A stretch of DNA of 64,000 nt, from contig NZ_UNRC01000008.1 of NCBI RefSeq assembly GCF_900537065.1, forward strand, positions 1 to 64,000, in the 5' to 3' direction. The DNA is from Sphingorhabdus sp. Alg239-R122 (GTDB taxonomy: Bacteria; Pseudomonadota; Alphaproteobacteria; Sphingomonadales; Sphingomonadaceae). Each line of letters opens with the position of its first letter. Position 1 is the first letter of the stretch. The notes beneath the pieces were generated by a model. It did not search any database. It saw only the letters and a program-made list of their open reading frames with translations, and had not been told where the DNA came from. A program made the position numbers and the translations under genes. Positions 18,102-25,755 of this stretch are shown here, one piece after another.

Positions 18102-18461
18102 TTATAACTTCGTTTCAGCATACCGCACAATTCTATCTGCCACTTCCTCAGGATTATCCAGAACATCTTTTGCTGCAATACGGATTGTCTCGATATTCTG
18201 TTCTGTAAGAAATGCATCCCGGCTTGCATCATATTCCGGCTGCCTGCCCATATCGTGCACAATACCGTCAATCTCGATAGCAAGCTTGGCAGAAGGACAA
18301 TAGAAATCGAGAATATATGGGCCGACAGGGTGTTGCCGACGGAATTTTATGCCCATGGGTTTTGTGCGCAGGATTTGCCATAGCAGCACCTCAGGCAACG
18401 TCATTTCGCGGCGGAGCCTGCGGGCTTTGCGCACAGTTCTGCCTGTTGTCGATTTTGCCAT
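18102..18461 (-). CDS. DUF559 protein, Vsr-fold (PD-(D/E)xK-like) endonuclease
   Basis: A 119-residue protein with the DUF559 pattern: RRLRREMTLPEVLLWQILR at the start, then IKFRRQHPVGPYILDFYCP and LAIEIDGIVHD, and the C-terminal IETIRIAAKDVL. Asp52 and Glu63 (with Asp65 and His69) are the likely metal-binding residues of the Vsr-like nuclease fold. The chosen ATG at 18461 is preceded by GGAGGGGCAA, a Shine-Dalgarno that is itself the end of repeat copy B. An ATG five codons upstream would lie inside the repeat. The gene fits exactly between inverted repeat copies A and B, so it behaves as one cassette with them. The function of DUF559 proteins is not known; nuclease activity is inferred from the fold. 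Confidence 0.85.
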   Translation of the reverse strand: MAKSTTGRTVRKARRLRREMTLPEVLLWQILRTKPMGIKFRRQHPVGPYILDFYCPSAKLAIEIDGIVHDMGRQPEYDASRDAFLTEQNIETIRIAAKDVLDNPEEVADRIVRYAETKL

Positions 18462-18463
18462 TT

Positions 18464-18530
18464 GCCCCTCCACCATTTTGCTGTCGCAAAACGGTTCCCC
18501 TCCCCACGGCCTTGCCGCAGGGAGGATTTG
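18464..18530 (-). repeat. REP-like double-hairpin element, copy B (5' side of the DUF559 gene, inverted to copy A)
   Basis: Reading on the minus strand it has the same order as copy A. Hairpin 1 (18499-18525) has the same 12-bp stem with CGGC/GCCG in its upper part and a different loop. Hairpin 2 (18472-18495) is longer, 10 bp with one mismatch (ACC.TTTTGC arm, loop of four), and the element ends in GGAGGGGC at 18464-18471. That terminal GGAGGGG lies just before the DUF559 ATG. Copies A and B are therefore inverted repeats bracketing the gene. Confidence 0.85.
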
Positions 18531-18537
18531 GTATTTG

Positions 18538-18591
18538 ATCCTCCCTGTTGCAAAGCAATGGGGAGGTGGCCCGCGCAGCGGGTCGGAGGGG
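18538..18591 (+). repeat. REP-like double-hairpin element, copy C (beside purL)
   Basis: Same plan in plus orientation, head-to-head with copy B across a gap of about a dozen bases. Hairpin 1 (18540-18566) keeps the outer CCTCCCTG and TGGGGAGG arms but the upper stem is TTGC/GCAA in place of CGGC/GCCG, a compensated change. Hairpin 2 (18568-18584) is a GGCCCGC/GCGGGTC stem with loop GCA. It ends GGAGGGG four bases before the purL stop, so it may also act as transcription end or RNA-stabilising hairpin for purL. Confidence 0.82.
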
Positions 18592-18595
18592 TCTC

Positions 18596-20797
18596 TTAGT
18601 CCCCCATCCAGTCCTTAAAGAAACTCTTATGTGCAGCGCGGAGGTCGGTGAGTGATACATCTGCTACGCTGCTGCCGCCAACCGTACCGAGTAGCACCGC
18701 ATTCTCGATGCTTTCATCCTTATCCGTTACAATCGCGTAACGCCCCTGATCTTCACCAAAGGCAGCGGCTGTCGAAAGTGCCACATCCAGCTTGCATCCC
18801 ATATTGCCTGCCAGCGCCATTTCAGTGAGCGCAACAAGCAGCCCGCCGTCGCTGACATCATGCACTGCCTTGACCTTGTCTGATGCTATAAGCGCGCGGA
18901 CTGCATTCCCATTTTTCAGCTCGGTTGCCAGGTCAATGGCGGGGGCAGCGCCGTCCTTGCGGTCATGGCATTCACGTAGCCAGACCGTCTGATCCAGACA
19001 GGAATCTTCACCACCTAGCAGCCAGATTTTGTCGCCTTCATCCTTAAACCCGATCGTCATCATTTTATCGATGTCTTCAATCAACCCAATCCCGCCAATT
19101 GCGGGTGTCGGCAGGATTGCTTTGCTTGATCCGTCATCGGCCTTGGTCTCATTGTACAGGCTCACATTGCCGCTGACGATCGGCATGTCGAGCGCTTTGC
19201 ACGCCTCTGCCATGCCCTCAATCGAGTGTACAAATTGGCCCATGATATGCGGTTTTTGCGGGTTGCCGAAATTCATGCAGTCAGTGGTGGCCAATGGTTT
19301 TGCGCCCACTGCGGTCAGGTTGCGGTAACATTCGGCAATGGCCTGTTTGCCGCCTTCATACGGATCGGCATAGACATAGCGCGGGGTGCAGTCGGTGGAG
19401 ATGGCAAGACCCTTGTTTGTGCCGTGCACGCGCACAACCGCCGCGTCGCCGCCTGATTTCTGTGCAGTGTCGCCCATCACCTGGCTGTCATATTGTTCCC
19501 AGATCCATTTGCGGCTGGCTAGCGCGGGGCTGGCCATCAGCTTGAGCAGGTCTGCACCGATATCGGTGCTTTCGGGAATGTCGCCCAGCGGCTTGATATC
19601 TACATGCGCCTTATACTCCTCGCGCGATAGATGCGGACGGTCATAAAGCGGTGCGTCGCTGGCAAGTGGGCCGAGCGGGATATCGCACACCGTCTCACCG
19701 CCAAAAGTGAGCACCATACGCTTGGTGTCGGTGACTTTGCCAATGACCGCGAAATCGAGTTCCCATTTTGTGAAAATCGCTTCGGCCATTTCCTCACGCC
19801 CGGGTTTGAGCACCATCAGCATGCGTTCCTGGCTCTCGCTCAGCATCATTTCGTACGGCGTCATACCTTCTTCGCGGCACGGCACCTTGTCCATGTCGAG
19901 CACGATGCCGACTTCACCATTGGTTGCCATTTCGACGCTGGAGCTGGTCAGGCCGGCCGCACCCATGTCCTGGATCGCGACAATTGCGTCTGACGCCATT
20001 AGTTCCAGGCACGCCTCAATCAGCAGTTTTTCTGTAAATGGATCGCCGACCTGCACGGTCGGGCGCTTTTCCTCAATCTCGTCGTCAAAATCGGCGCTGG
20101 CCATGGTAGCGCCGTGGATACCATCGCGGCCGGTTTTGCTGCCGACATAGACAATCGGGTTGCCGACGCCGCTGGCTGCGGAATAGAAAATCTTGCCCTG
20201 ATCTGCGATGCCGACGGTCATCGCATTGACGATGATATTGCCATCATAGGCCTCGTCAAAATTGGTTTCGCCGCCCACAGTTGGCACGCCGACACAATTG
20301 CCATAGCCGCCAATACCCGCGACCACGCCCTTGACCAAATGCTTCATCTTGGGGTGCTCAGGCCGCCCGAAACGCAGCGCGTTCATATTCGCCACAGGCC
20401 GCGCGCCCATGGTGAATACATCGCGGAGGATACCGCCCACGCCGGTCGCCGCGCCCTGATAGGGTTCGATATAGCTAGGGTGGTTGTGGCTTTCCATCTT
20501 GAAGATCGCCGCCAGCTTTGTTCCATCCGGTCCGTCACCAATATCGACGACGCCCGCATTTTCGCCGGGCCCGCAAATCACCTGCGGTCCTGTTGTGGGT
20601 AGTTTTTTCAGGTGCAGGCGCGAAGATTTGTAACTGCAATGCTCCGACCACATGACCGAAAATATGCCGAGTTCGACCAGATTGGGCGTACGGCCCATCG
20701 CAGCCAGTATCCGTTCATATTCCTCTGGCGACAGGCCGTGCTGTTCGACGACTTCGGGGGTTATCTGATCGGGTGATTCTAAGGTCTGGGCTGTCAT
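18596..20797 (-). CDS. purL: Phosphoribosylformylglycinamidine synthase subunit PurL
   Basis: Catalyses the ATP-dependent amidation of FGAR to FGAM in purine synthesis with PurQ and PurS. The small-type PurL of 733 residues fits the family. Motifs seen are [53 protein letters not shown], and in the second half [17 protein letters not shown] and [11 protein letters not shown]. purQ and purS are not in the window. Its 3' end abuts the hairpin repeat copy C. Confidence 0.97.
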   Translation of the reverse strand: MTAQTLESPDQITPEVVEQHGLSPEEYERILAAMGRTPNLVELGIFSVMWSEHCSYKSSRLHLKKLPTTGPQVICGPGENAGVVDIGDGPDGTKLAAIFKMESHNHPSYIEPYQGAATGVGGILRDVFTMGARPVANMNALRFGRPEHPKMKHLVKGVVAGIGGYGNCVGVPTVGGETNFDEAYDGNIIVNAMTVGIADQGKIFYSAASGVGNPIVYVGSKTGRDGIHGATMASADFDDEIEEKRPTVQVGDPFTEKLLIEACLELMASDAIVAIQDMGAAGLTSSSVEMATNGEVGIVLDMDKVPCREEGMTPYEMMLSESQERMLMVLKPGREEMAEAIFTKWELDFAVIGKVTDTKRMVLTFGGETVCDIPLGPLASDAPLYDRPHLSREEYKAHVDIKPLGDIPESTDIGADLLKLMASPALASRKWIWEQYDSQVMGDTAQKSGGDAAVVRVHGTNKGLAISTDCTPRYVYADPYEGGKQAIAECYRNLTAVGAKPLATTDCMNFGNPQKPHIMGQFVHSIEGMAEACKALDMPIVSGNVSLYNETKADDGSSKAILPTPAIGGIGLIEDIDKMMTIGFKDEGDKIWLLGGEDSCLDQTVWLRECHDRKDGAAPAIDLATELKNGNAVRALIASDKVKAVHDVSDGGLLVALTEMALAGNMGCKLDVALSTAAAFGEDQGRYAIVTDKDESIENAVLLGTVGGSSVADVSLTDLRAAHKSFFKDWMGD

Positions 20798-20871
20798 GCC
20801 CGATGCTTTAGCGAAGCCGCCACAATTGGGCTAGAGGGCAATTGCCACAAAGCGCTGAATCTATCTCGAAC

Positions 20872-20918
20872 TTGACAGAAGCTGCAAATATAGTTTTAAT
20901 ATGCAACTTAATTTGCAT
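20872..20918 (+). promoter_or_regulatory. Sigma-70-type promoter with overlapping palindromic operator
   Basis: TTGACA at 20872-20877 is followed after exactly 17 bases by TTTAAT at 20895-20900. Directly downstream, where transcription should begin, lies a perfect inverted repeat with arms ATGCAA and TTGCAT and a six-base centre (20901-20918). The GGAGG ribosome site follows at once. The geometry suggests repression at the start point, for example by a TetR- or MarR-type protein; no regulator gene is adjacent. Confidence 0.7.
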
Positions 20919-20929
20919 GGAGGTTGGAC

Positions 20930-21691
20930 ATGGCGGCAGGTGACAATAGCGCGCGTGACAGGGGTGCGCGTGACAGGGCGATCCTGGTAATGGGCGCGGG
21001 CGATGCGATCGGCAGCGCGATCATGCGGGCCTTTGCCGCCAAGGGTTATATTGTGTGCGGCGCAAGGCGGGACGGTGAAAAACTGGCCCCCATTCTGGAA
21101 CAGATCCAGGGTGCAGGCGGAAATGCCCATGGGTTCGGCTGTGACGCGCGCGATGAAGAGCAGGTTGCTGACCTGTTTGCAAAGATTGAGCTTGATATCG
21201 CGCCGCTGGACGCCGTCATATTCAACGTGGGGGCCAATGTGCCGATGAAAGTGGCCGACACCGATGCCCGCAAATTTCGCAAGATATGGGAAATGGCCTG
21301 TTATGCCGGTTTCCTGACCGGCCGCGAGGCGGCGAAATACATGGTGCCGCGCGGGGCGGGGTCGATCCTGTTCACTGGAGCCACGGCAAGCGTTCGGGGC
21401 AGTGCGGGCTTTGGCGCCTTTGCCAGCGCCAAGCACGGCCTGCGCGCCTGGGCACAGAGCATGGCGCGCGAGCTGGGACCGCAAAACATCCATGTCGCTC
21501 ATGTGGTGATTGATGCAGCGGTCGATACGGCATGGATATCCGAAATGCTGCCCGACTATGAAGCGCGCAAGGCAGAGGATGCAGTAGTAGGCCCTGATGC
21601 GCTGGCGGCAAACTATGTCATGCTGCATGAACAACCACGCAGCGCATGGACGCATGAAATTGACGTGCGTCCATGGAAGGAGACATGGTGA
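20930..21691 (+). CDS. SDR-superfamily protein lacking the catalytic tyrosine
   Basis: A 253-residue short-chain dehydrogenase fold protein. The nucleotide-binding turn is VMGAGDAIGSAI and NVGANVP replaces the usual NNAG. At the active site the sequence reads GFGAFASAKHG, so Phe164 stands where Tyr is expected four residues before Lys168, and the usual catalytic Ser position is also not Ser. Substrate and activity are unknown; it may be a divergent reductase or a non-catalytic binder. The start at 20930 has GGAGG six bases upstream, and a TTG two codons earlier is too close to it. It precedes an isomerase gene by 16 bases. Confidence 0.85.
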   Translation: MAAGDNSARDRGARDRAILVMGAGDAIGSAIMRAFAAKGYIVCGARRDGEKLAPILEQIQGAGGNAHGFGCDARDEEQVADLFAKIELDIAPLDAVIFNVGANVPMKVADTDARKFRKIWEMACYAGFLTGREAAKYMVPRGAGSILFTGATASVRGSAGFGAFASAKHGLRAWAQSMARELGPQNIHVAHVVIDAAVDTAWISEMLPDYEARKAEDAVVGPDALAANYVMLHEQPRSAWTHEIDVRPWKETW

Positions 21692-21707
21692 GGCAGGAGT
21701 TTTCCAT

Positions 21708-22301
21708 ATGACAAAGACTATCGAGTTCCTGTTCGATTTTGGCAGCCCGACTTCCTACCTGGCCTATAAGCGGTTGCTGCAACTCGCTGATACATATGAC
21801 GCGCGGATCAGCTATGTGCCGATCCTGCTAGGCGGGGTGTTCAAGGCGACAGGCAATAGCAGCCCGGTCATGGTGCCCGCCAAGGGCGCCTATATGCTGA
21901 AACATGACATGCCGCGCTTTGCGAGGCGTTACGGTGTGGAAATGAACGGCAACCCGTTCTTCCCGATCAATACGTTGGCATTGATGCGCGGTGCCGTTGC
22001 GGCCCAGGACATGGGGTGCTTTGATGCGTATGCCGCCGCCGTGTTTGATGCGATCTGGGCAGGCCAGAAAAACATGGGCGATCCCGTCGTGGCTGGCGAA
22101 ATCATTGCCGCGGCGGGGATAGATGCGCAGCGATTGCTGGATCTGGCGCAAAGCACGGATATGAAGTCAAAATTGATTGAGAATACCGAAGTCGCCGTGA
22201 AACGCGGCGTATTTGGTGCACCCACAATGTCTATCGGCGACGAATTTTTCTTTGGCCAGGACCGGCTGGACTTTGTCGAGGAAATCCTGGCCGCAGGCTA
22301 G
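21708..22301 (+). CDS. 2-Hydroxychromene-2-carboxylate isomerase-like (DsbA/GST-kappa) protein
   Basis: Thioredoxin-fold protein of 197 residues in the HCCA isomerase/DsbA group. The start IEFLFDFGSPTSYLAYKRL is the family signature, with the glutathione-contacting Ser in GSPTSY, and GVFGAPTMSIGDEFFFGQDRL is the typical C-terminal block. Such enzymes isomerise ring-cleavage products in naphthalene degradation or act in other glutathione-dependent steps; no aromatic pathway genes are near. AGGAG lies upstream of the chosen ATG. It is in one operon with the SDR protein. Its stop codon overlaps the convergent DUF2177 stop at CTAG. Confidence 0.85.
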   Translation: MTKTIEFLFDFGSPTSYLAYKRLLQLADTYDARISYVPILLGGVFKATGNSSPVMVPAKGAYMLKHDMPRFARRYGVEMNGNPFFPINTLALMRGAVAAQDMGCFDAYAAAVFDAIWAGQKNMGDPVVAGEIIAAAGIDAQRLLDLAQSTDMKSKLIENTEVAVKRGVFGAPTMSIGDEFFFGQDRLDFVEEILAAG

Positions 22302-22711
22302 GCCGCTGCCGCAGATACTTTCATTGTAACCCATGTGCCAATCGCCGCCGCCGTTCCGGTGGCAAAAGTGCCCCAGATAATGTCAAGCACGGTGATTTTT
22401 GTGCTCCATGTCTTCAGCGTCGCATAATTGGTAAGATCATAGGTCGCGTAACAGAAAAAGCCCAGCAGTCCGCCATAGATCAGCGCTGTCACCCATTCAC
22501 CCGATCGAAAAGCAGGATGCACAGCAAAAATCACGATGCCCGCGATATAAAGGACATAGAATATTGCGGCGGGAATAATACGAAACTGGTCGGCAAGCAG
22601 GTCGCCGAGTATCGGCCGGTAAAGATTGGGACCCATTTTGCTGAGCCAGATTGAATCAAGAATGCCAAATGCGATGGCAACGGCGAAATAGGCAATGAGA
22701 TATTTGGTCAC
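22298..22711 (-). CDS. DUF2177 family membrane protein
   Basis: A 137-residue four-helix membrane protein. The opening TKYLIAYFAVAIAFGILDSIWLS and the motif YGGLLGFFCYATYDLTNYATLK are typical of DUF2177. Function unknown. The start is GTG at 22711, supported by AGGGGAA upstream and by a four-base GTGA overlap with the upstream gene's stop; longer readings run into the neighbour in another frame. It is convergent with and overlaps the isomerase gene by its stop. Confidence 0.85.
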   Translation of the reverse strand: MTKYLIAYFAVAIAFGILDSIWLSKMGPNLYRPILGDLLADQFRIIPAAIFYVLYIAGIVIFAVHPAFRSGEWVTALIYGGLLGFFCYATYDLTNYATLKTWSTKITVLDIIWGTFATGTAAAIGTWVTMKVSAAAA

Positions 22712-23394
22712 ATTATTCCCCTGTTTCTGTGTACCCTGCTTTTGCCCGTCCATGCCGCCAAAAGGGCAAGAACCGCAAATGCAGCCAGCGCAGTGACTGC
22801 CATGTCTGCGCCAAACTGGACAGGCGGCTCTGCAAACCAGTTGAACAGCTGCACAGCCAGCAAGGCGGTAATGAGCAAACGTAGCCGCCACCGGCCTGTT
22901 CCACGTTTTTGTCCGGTCAGTTTGATATAATAGAAAATGGCACCACCAATCAACGCCAGTTCAAGCGGAATTGCAATCCGTGGACAGTCCCAAAGGCCCA
23001 GACCAATTTTGTCACCGCCGCCTGCGAGAGTCAGGTCGGGAATATGCACCAGCAGATCGATAAACCAGTGGCTGAGTACGATAAGCCCGGCCCATATTGA
23101 TGCTGTTTTATGCCGGGTTGCCAGATAGACAAGCACCGCAAAAACTGCGCCCCAAAGCAAAGTGCCAAGCAGACTGTGCGTATAAGGCATATGATACAGG
23201 TCCATGGAGTTCATGGCGCTGATACCAGGGGTAATGCGCATTTTCTCTATGCCAAGCAGGGTGAAGGCGAAAAAACCGAAATCGACCAGCTGGGCTGCCA
23301 CGAAAAATGTGCCTAGACCCGGCGCATTGGTCTTCGAAGTATTCCTGACATGTGCAGCAGCGATAAATGCAGGTGCGAAATGACCAATAAACAT
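22708..23394 (-). CDS. Multi-pass membrane protein, possibly of the YdjM/DUF457 metal-dependent hydrolase type
   Basis: A 228-residue protein with about six membrane segments. The N-terminal MFIGHFAPAFIAA, the central PYTHSLLGTLLWG and the downstream LSHWFIDLLVHIPD place conserved His and Asp residues at membrane edges, as in the DUF457/YdjM family of putative membrane-bound metal-dependent hydrolases. The resemblance is by motif only. It is translationally coupled (GTGA) to the DUF2177 gene downstream, so the two membrane proteins probably act together. No signal of horizontal transfer. Confidence 0.7.
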   Translation of the reverse strand: MFIGHFAPAFIAAAHVRNTSKTNAPGLGTFFVAAQLVDFGFFAFTLLGIEKMRITPGISAMNSMDLYHMPYTHSLLGTLLWGAVFAVLVYLATRHKTASIWAGLIVLSHWFIDLLVHIPDLTLAGGGDKIGLGLWDCPRIAIPLELALIGGAIFYYIKLTGQKRGTGRWRLRLLITALLAVQLFNWFAEPPVQFGADMAVTALAAFAVLALLAAWTGKSRVHRNRGIM

Positions 23395-23531
23395 GGGGCG
23401 ACTCCTTCCCGAACTCTGCTAGTTTAGTGGCAGTTACAGAAATAGCGAGAGGTCATGAGACCATCTGTTTCAGCCATAATTTCATGTCTTGCGCCTTGAC
23501 CATGGGCCTGCGTGTCGCCATTGCTAATGTC

Positions 23532-23795
23532 ATGAGCGACACACCAGAACAACAGACACCCGGGAACCTTGCATCGCTGAGTTTTGAGGATGCGCTGAAG
23601 CAGCTTGAAGATATCGTCCGCAAACTTGAAAGCGGAGATGTTCCGCTGGATAGCTCCATCGACCTGTATGCGCGAGGCGATGCGCTGCGTGCGCATTGCC
23701 AAAAACGGTTGGAGGCAGCACAGGCACGGATTGAAAAAATAGCTGCTGGTAGCGATGGGAAAGCTACCGGAACGCAACCTTTCGATACTGAATAA
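23532..23795 (+). CDS. xseB: Exodeoxyribonuclease VII small subunit
   Basis: Small subunit of the single-strand-specific exonuclease VII; it forms a coiled coil around the large subunit XseA. The 87-residue protein shows LSFEDALKQLEDIVRKLESGDVPLDSSIDLYARG and the C-terminal helix with AQARIEKI. The start MSDTPEQQ at 23532 gives the normal length; the frame stays open upstream without family content. It lies two bases before ispA, the common xseB-ispA pairing. xseA is not in the window. Confidence 0.93.
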   Translation: MSDTPEQQTPGNLASLSFEDALKQLEDIVRKLESGDVPLDSSIDLYARGDALRAHCQKRLEAAQARIEKIAAGSDGKATGTQPFDTE

Positions 23796-23797
23796 TC

Positions 23798-24706
23798 ATG
23801 CGCATCGCTGAAACGGATATGACCCTTTTGCAATCGGCCTTTGCTGATGTTGCCAAAGAGGTCGACCTATGTTTTGCGAGTGCACTTGCTACGCCTGATG
23901 ACCCACGCAAGCGGCTGTTCGAAGCGATGCGACATGCCGCCATTGGTGGCGGAAAGCGGGTCCGGCCATTATTGCTGACAGGGGTTGCGGACATGCACGG
24001 GGTTGATCGCGCGGTTTCAGTACGTGTGGCAACAGCGATTGAGGCTATTCATGTCTATTCTTTGATCCATGATGATTTGCCATGCATGGATGATGATGAT
24101 CTGCGCCGCGGCAAACCGACGGTACACATTGCCTATAGCGAGGCCATTGCCGTGCTGGCAGGGGACTCGCTGCATGCGCTTGCTTTTGAAATATTGGCTG
24201 ATCCGAAAACACATGGTGACGCCTATGTTCGCTCCGAACTGATCGCGGCGCTGGCACAGGCAAGCGGTCCACACGGGATGGCTGGCGGGCAGATGATGGA
24301 CCTGGAAGCGGAACACAGCAGGTTTGACCTGCCTACCGTGACGCGGTTGCAGCAGCTTAAGACCGGGGCGTTGATTGCCTCTGCTGTTGAAATGGGTGCA
24401 ATATTGGCGCGAATTGCTCCAGAAGGACGCATGGCGCTGCGTGGTTATGCCCGCGATATTGGCCTGGCTTTTCAGATTGCCGACGATCTTCTTGATGTTG
24501 AAGGCGATGAGGAATTGGCCGGTAAACAGCTGCACAAAGATGCTGATGCGGGCAAAGAAACGTTCCTGTCGCTAATGGGCGTTGAAAAGGCACGGCAGCA
24601 GGCACACATGCTGGTGGAGCAATCGATTGGCCATCTTTCTGGCTATGGTGAAGAAGCTGATTTGCTGCGCGCGCTTGCCCGTTACATTGTGGAACGCGAC
24701 CGTTGA
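23798..24706 (+). CDS. ispA: Polyprenyl (farnesyl) diphosphate synthase
   Basis: Head-to-tail prenyltransferase that condenses isopentenyl diphosphate with DMAPP and GPP to farnesyl diphosphate. The first Asp-rich motif is DDLPCMDDDDLRRG and the second is DDLLDVEGD, with GGKRVRP for diphosphate binding near the N-terminus and LKTGALI in the middle. Length 302 fits IspA. The ATG at 23798 is used; ATG seven codons later is a possible alternative. xseB precedes it and dxs is not in the window. Its stop overlaps the start of a small lipoprotein gene. Confidence 0.93.
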   Translation: MRIAETDMTLLQSAFADVAKEVDLCFASALATPDDPRKRLFEAMRHAAIGGGKRVRPLLLTGVADMHGVDRAVSVRVATAIEAIHVYSLIHDDLPCMDDDDLRRGKPTVHIAYSEAIAVLAGDSLHALAFEILADPKTHGDAYVRSELIAALAQASGPHGMAGGQMMDLEAEHSRFDLPTVTRLQQLKTGALIASAVEMGAILARIAPEGRMALRGYARDIGLAFQIADDLLDVEGDEELAGKQLHKDADAGKETFLSLMGVEKARQQAHMLVEQSIGHLSGYGEEADLLRALARYIVERDR

Positions 24707-25077
24707 AGAGTGCTGTGCCGATGGCTGTTTTGACATTGGCATTCAGCCTTGCCGCGTGCGGCGAAGATCCCACTGAAGCGCATATGTTCGAAGTCACCGG
24801 TATTGACCGGACTGAAAAAATTTGCGCAACTAGCAAAGTTGAATTCACATCGCGCGATTCCGGCGGCGGAATATTTGCAGGTTACATCCATTTCCGGCTA
24901 AAAGCCCCTGATGAATGCCTGATACGTGCATTTTCTGCCATTGCTACGCGTGATGGGCTTGATTGTGATGGGGGCTGGCCAAAAATGAATTGTAACCATG
25001 AAAACGGTATAGAGGGTGTGTTTATCGAGAGGATATCCCCCGGACATGCCAAATTATCGAAATGGACGACACGATGA
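24703..25077 (+). CDS. Small predicted lipoprotein, function unknown
   Basis: A 124-residue protein with signal MKSAVPMAVLTLAFSLAAC; the lipobox SLAAC gives Cys19 as lipidated residue. The mature part is small and has four further cysteines that could form two disulphides. I do not recognise a family. The start is TTG at 24703, which keeps a lysine in the signal n-region and overlaps the ispA stop (TTGA); an internal ATG at 24721 would remove the positive charge. Its stop overlaps the coaD start (ATGA), so ispA, this gene and coaD are coupled. Confidence 0.7.
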   Translation: MKSAVPMAVLTLAFSLAACGEDPTEAHMFEVTGIDRTEKICATSKVEFTSRDSGGGIFAGYIHFRLKAPDECLIRAFSAIATRDGLDCDGGWPKMNCNHENGIEGVFIERISPGHAKLSKWTTR

Positions 25078-25574
25078 GAATAGGCGTTTATCCCGGAACC
25101 TTTGACCCCATAACCCTGGGGCATATGGATATCATTCGGCGCGGTGCAAAGCTGGTGGATCAGTTGATTATTGGTGTCACCACCAATCCCAGCAAATCGC
25201 CCATGTTCAGCGATGATGAACGTATCGACATGGTGAAACGTGAAGTCGCGGGCCTTGCAGGTGATATCAAGGTCGTGGGGTTCAATTCGTTGCTCATGGA
25301 TTTTGCCGAGCGTGAGGGCGCGAACATGATCGTGCGCGGGCTGCGCGCGGTTGCCGATTTTGAATATGAGTATCAAATGGCGGGTATGAACCAGCAGCTC
25401 AATGACCGGATTGAAACAGTGTTTTTGATGGCGGATGTCTGTCTGCAACCGATTGCCTCCCGGCTTGTAAAGGAAATCGCACTCTATGGCGGAGATATAC
25501 ACAAATTCGTGACCGATGATGTACGCGCAGAGGTTAATGATCGCGTAAATAAACTGGGCATGAAGGGCGATTAG
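25074..25574 (+). CDS. coaD: Phosphopantetheine adenylyltransferase
   Basis: Transfers AMP from ATP to 4'-phosphopantetheine to give dephospho-CoA. The nucleotidyltransferase signature is GVYPGTFDPITLGHMDII with the HxGH-type motif reduced to TLGH, and the later VRGLRAVADFEYEYQMAGMN and the C-terminal PIASRLVKEIALYGGD complete the fold. Length 166 residues from the chosen ATG at 25074, which overlaps the upstream stop. A four-codon longer start is less likely. Confidence 0.96.
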   Translation: MRIGVYPGTFDPITLGHMDIIRRGAKLVDQLIIGVTTNPSKSPMFSDDERIDMVKREVAGLAGDIKVVGFNSLLMDFAEREGANMIVRGLRAVADFEYEYQMAGMNQQLNDRIETVFLMADVCLQPIASRLVKEIALYGGDIHKFVTDDVRAEVNDRVNKLGMKGD

Positions 25575-25755
25575 CAAGAGTTATGCCCGCTATGTGGCTG
25601 TTATGCCGGTTCATGTCCGCGACAGGATGGCGGCATTAGATATGCAGGTATGATTTTCCCGAGCTTGGCTTTGCAGGTTTGGAATATTGAAATGCCTGTT
25701 GCATTTTGATCGCACCGCGCAGATAAGCGCGGCACAATATTTGGAGTTGAGATAC

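Noticed and set aside
20861-21655. A 264-codon minus-strand open frame
   Set aside because: It is antisense to the SDR gene, which has a promoter, a ribosome site and a normal SDR fold sequence.
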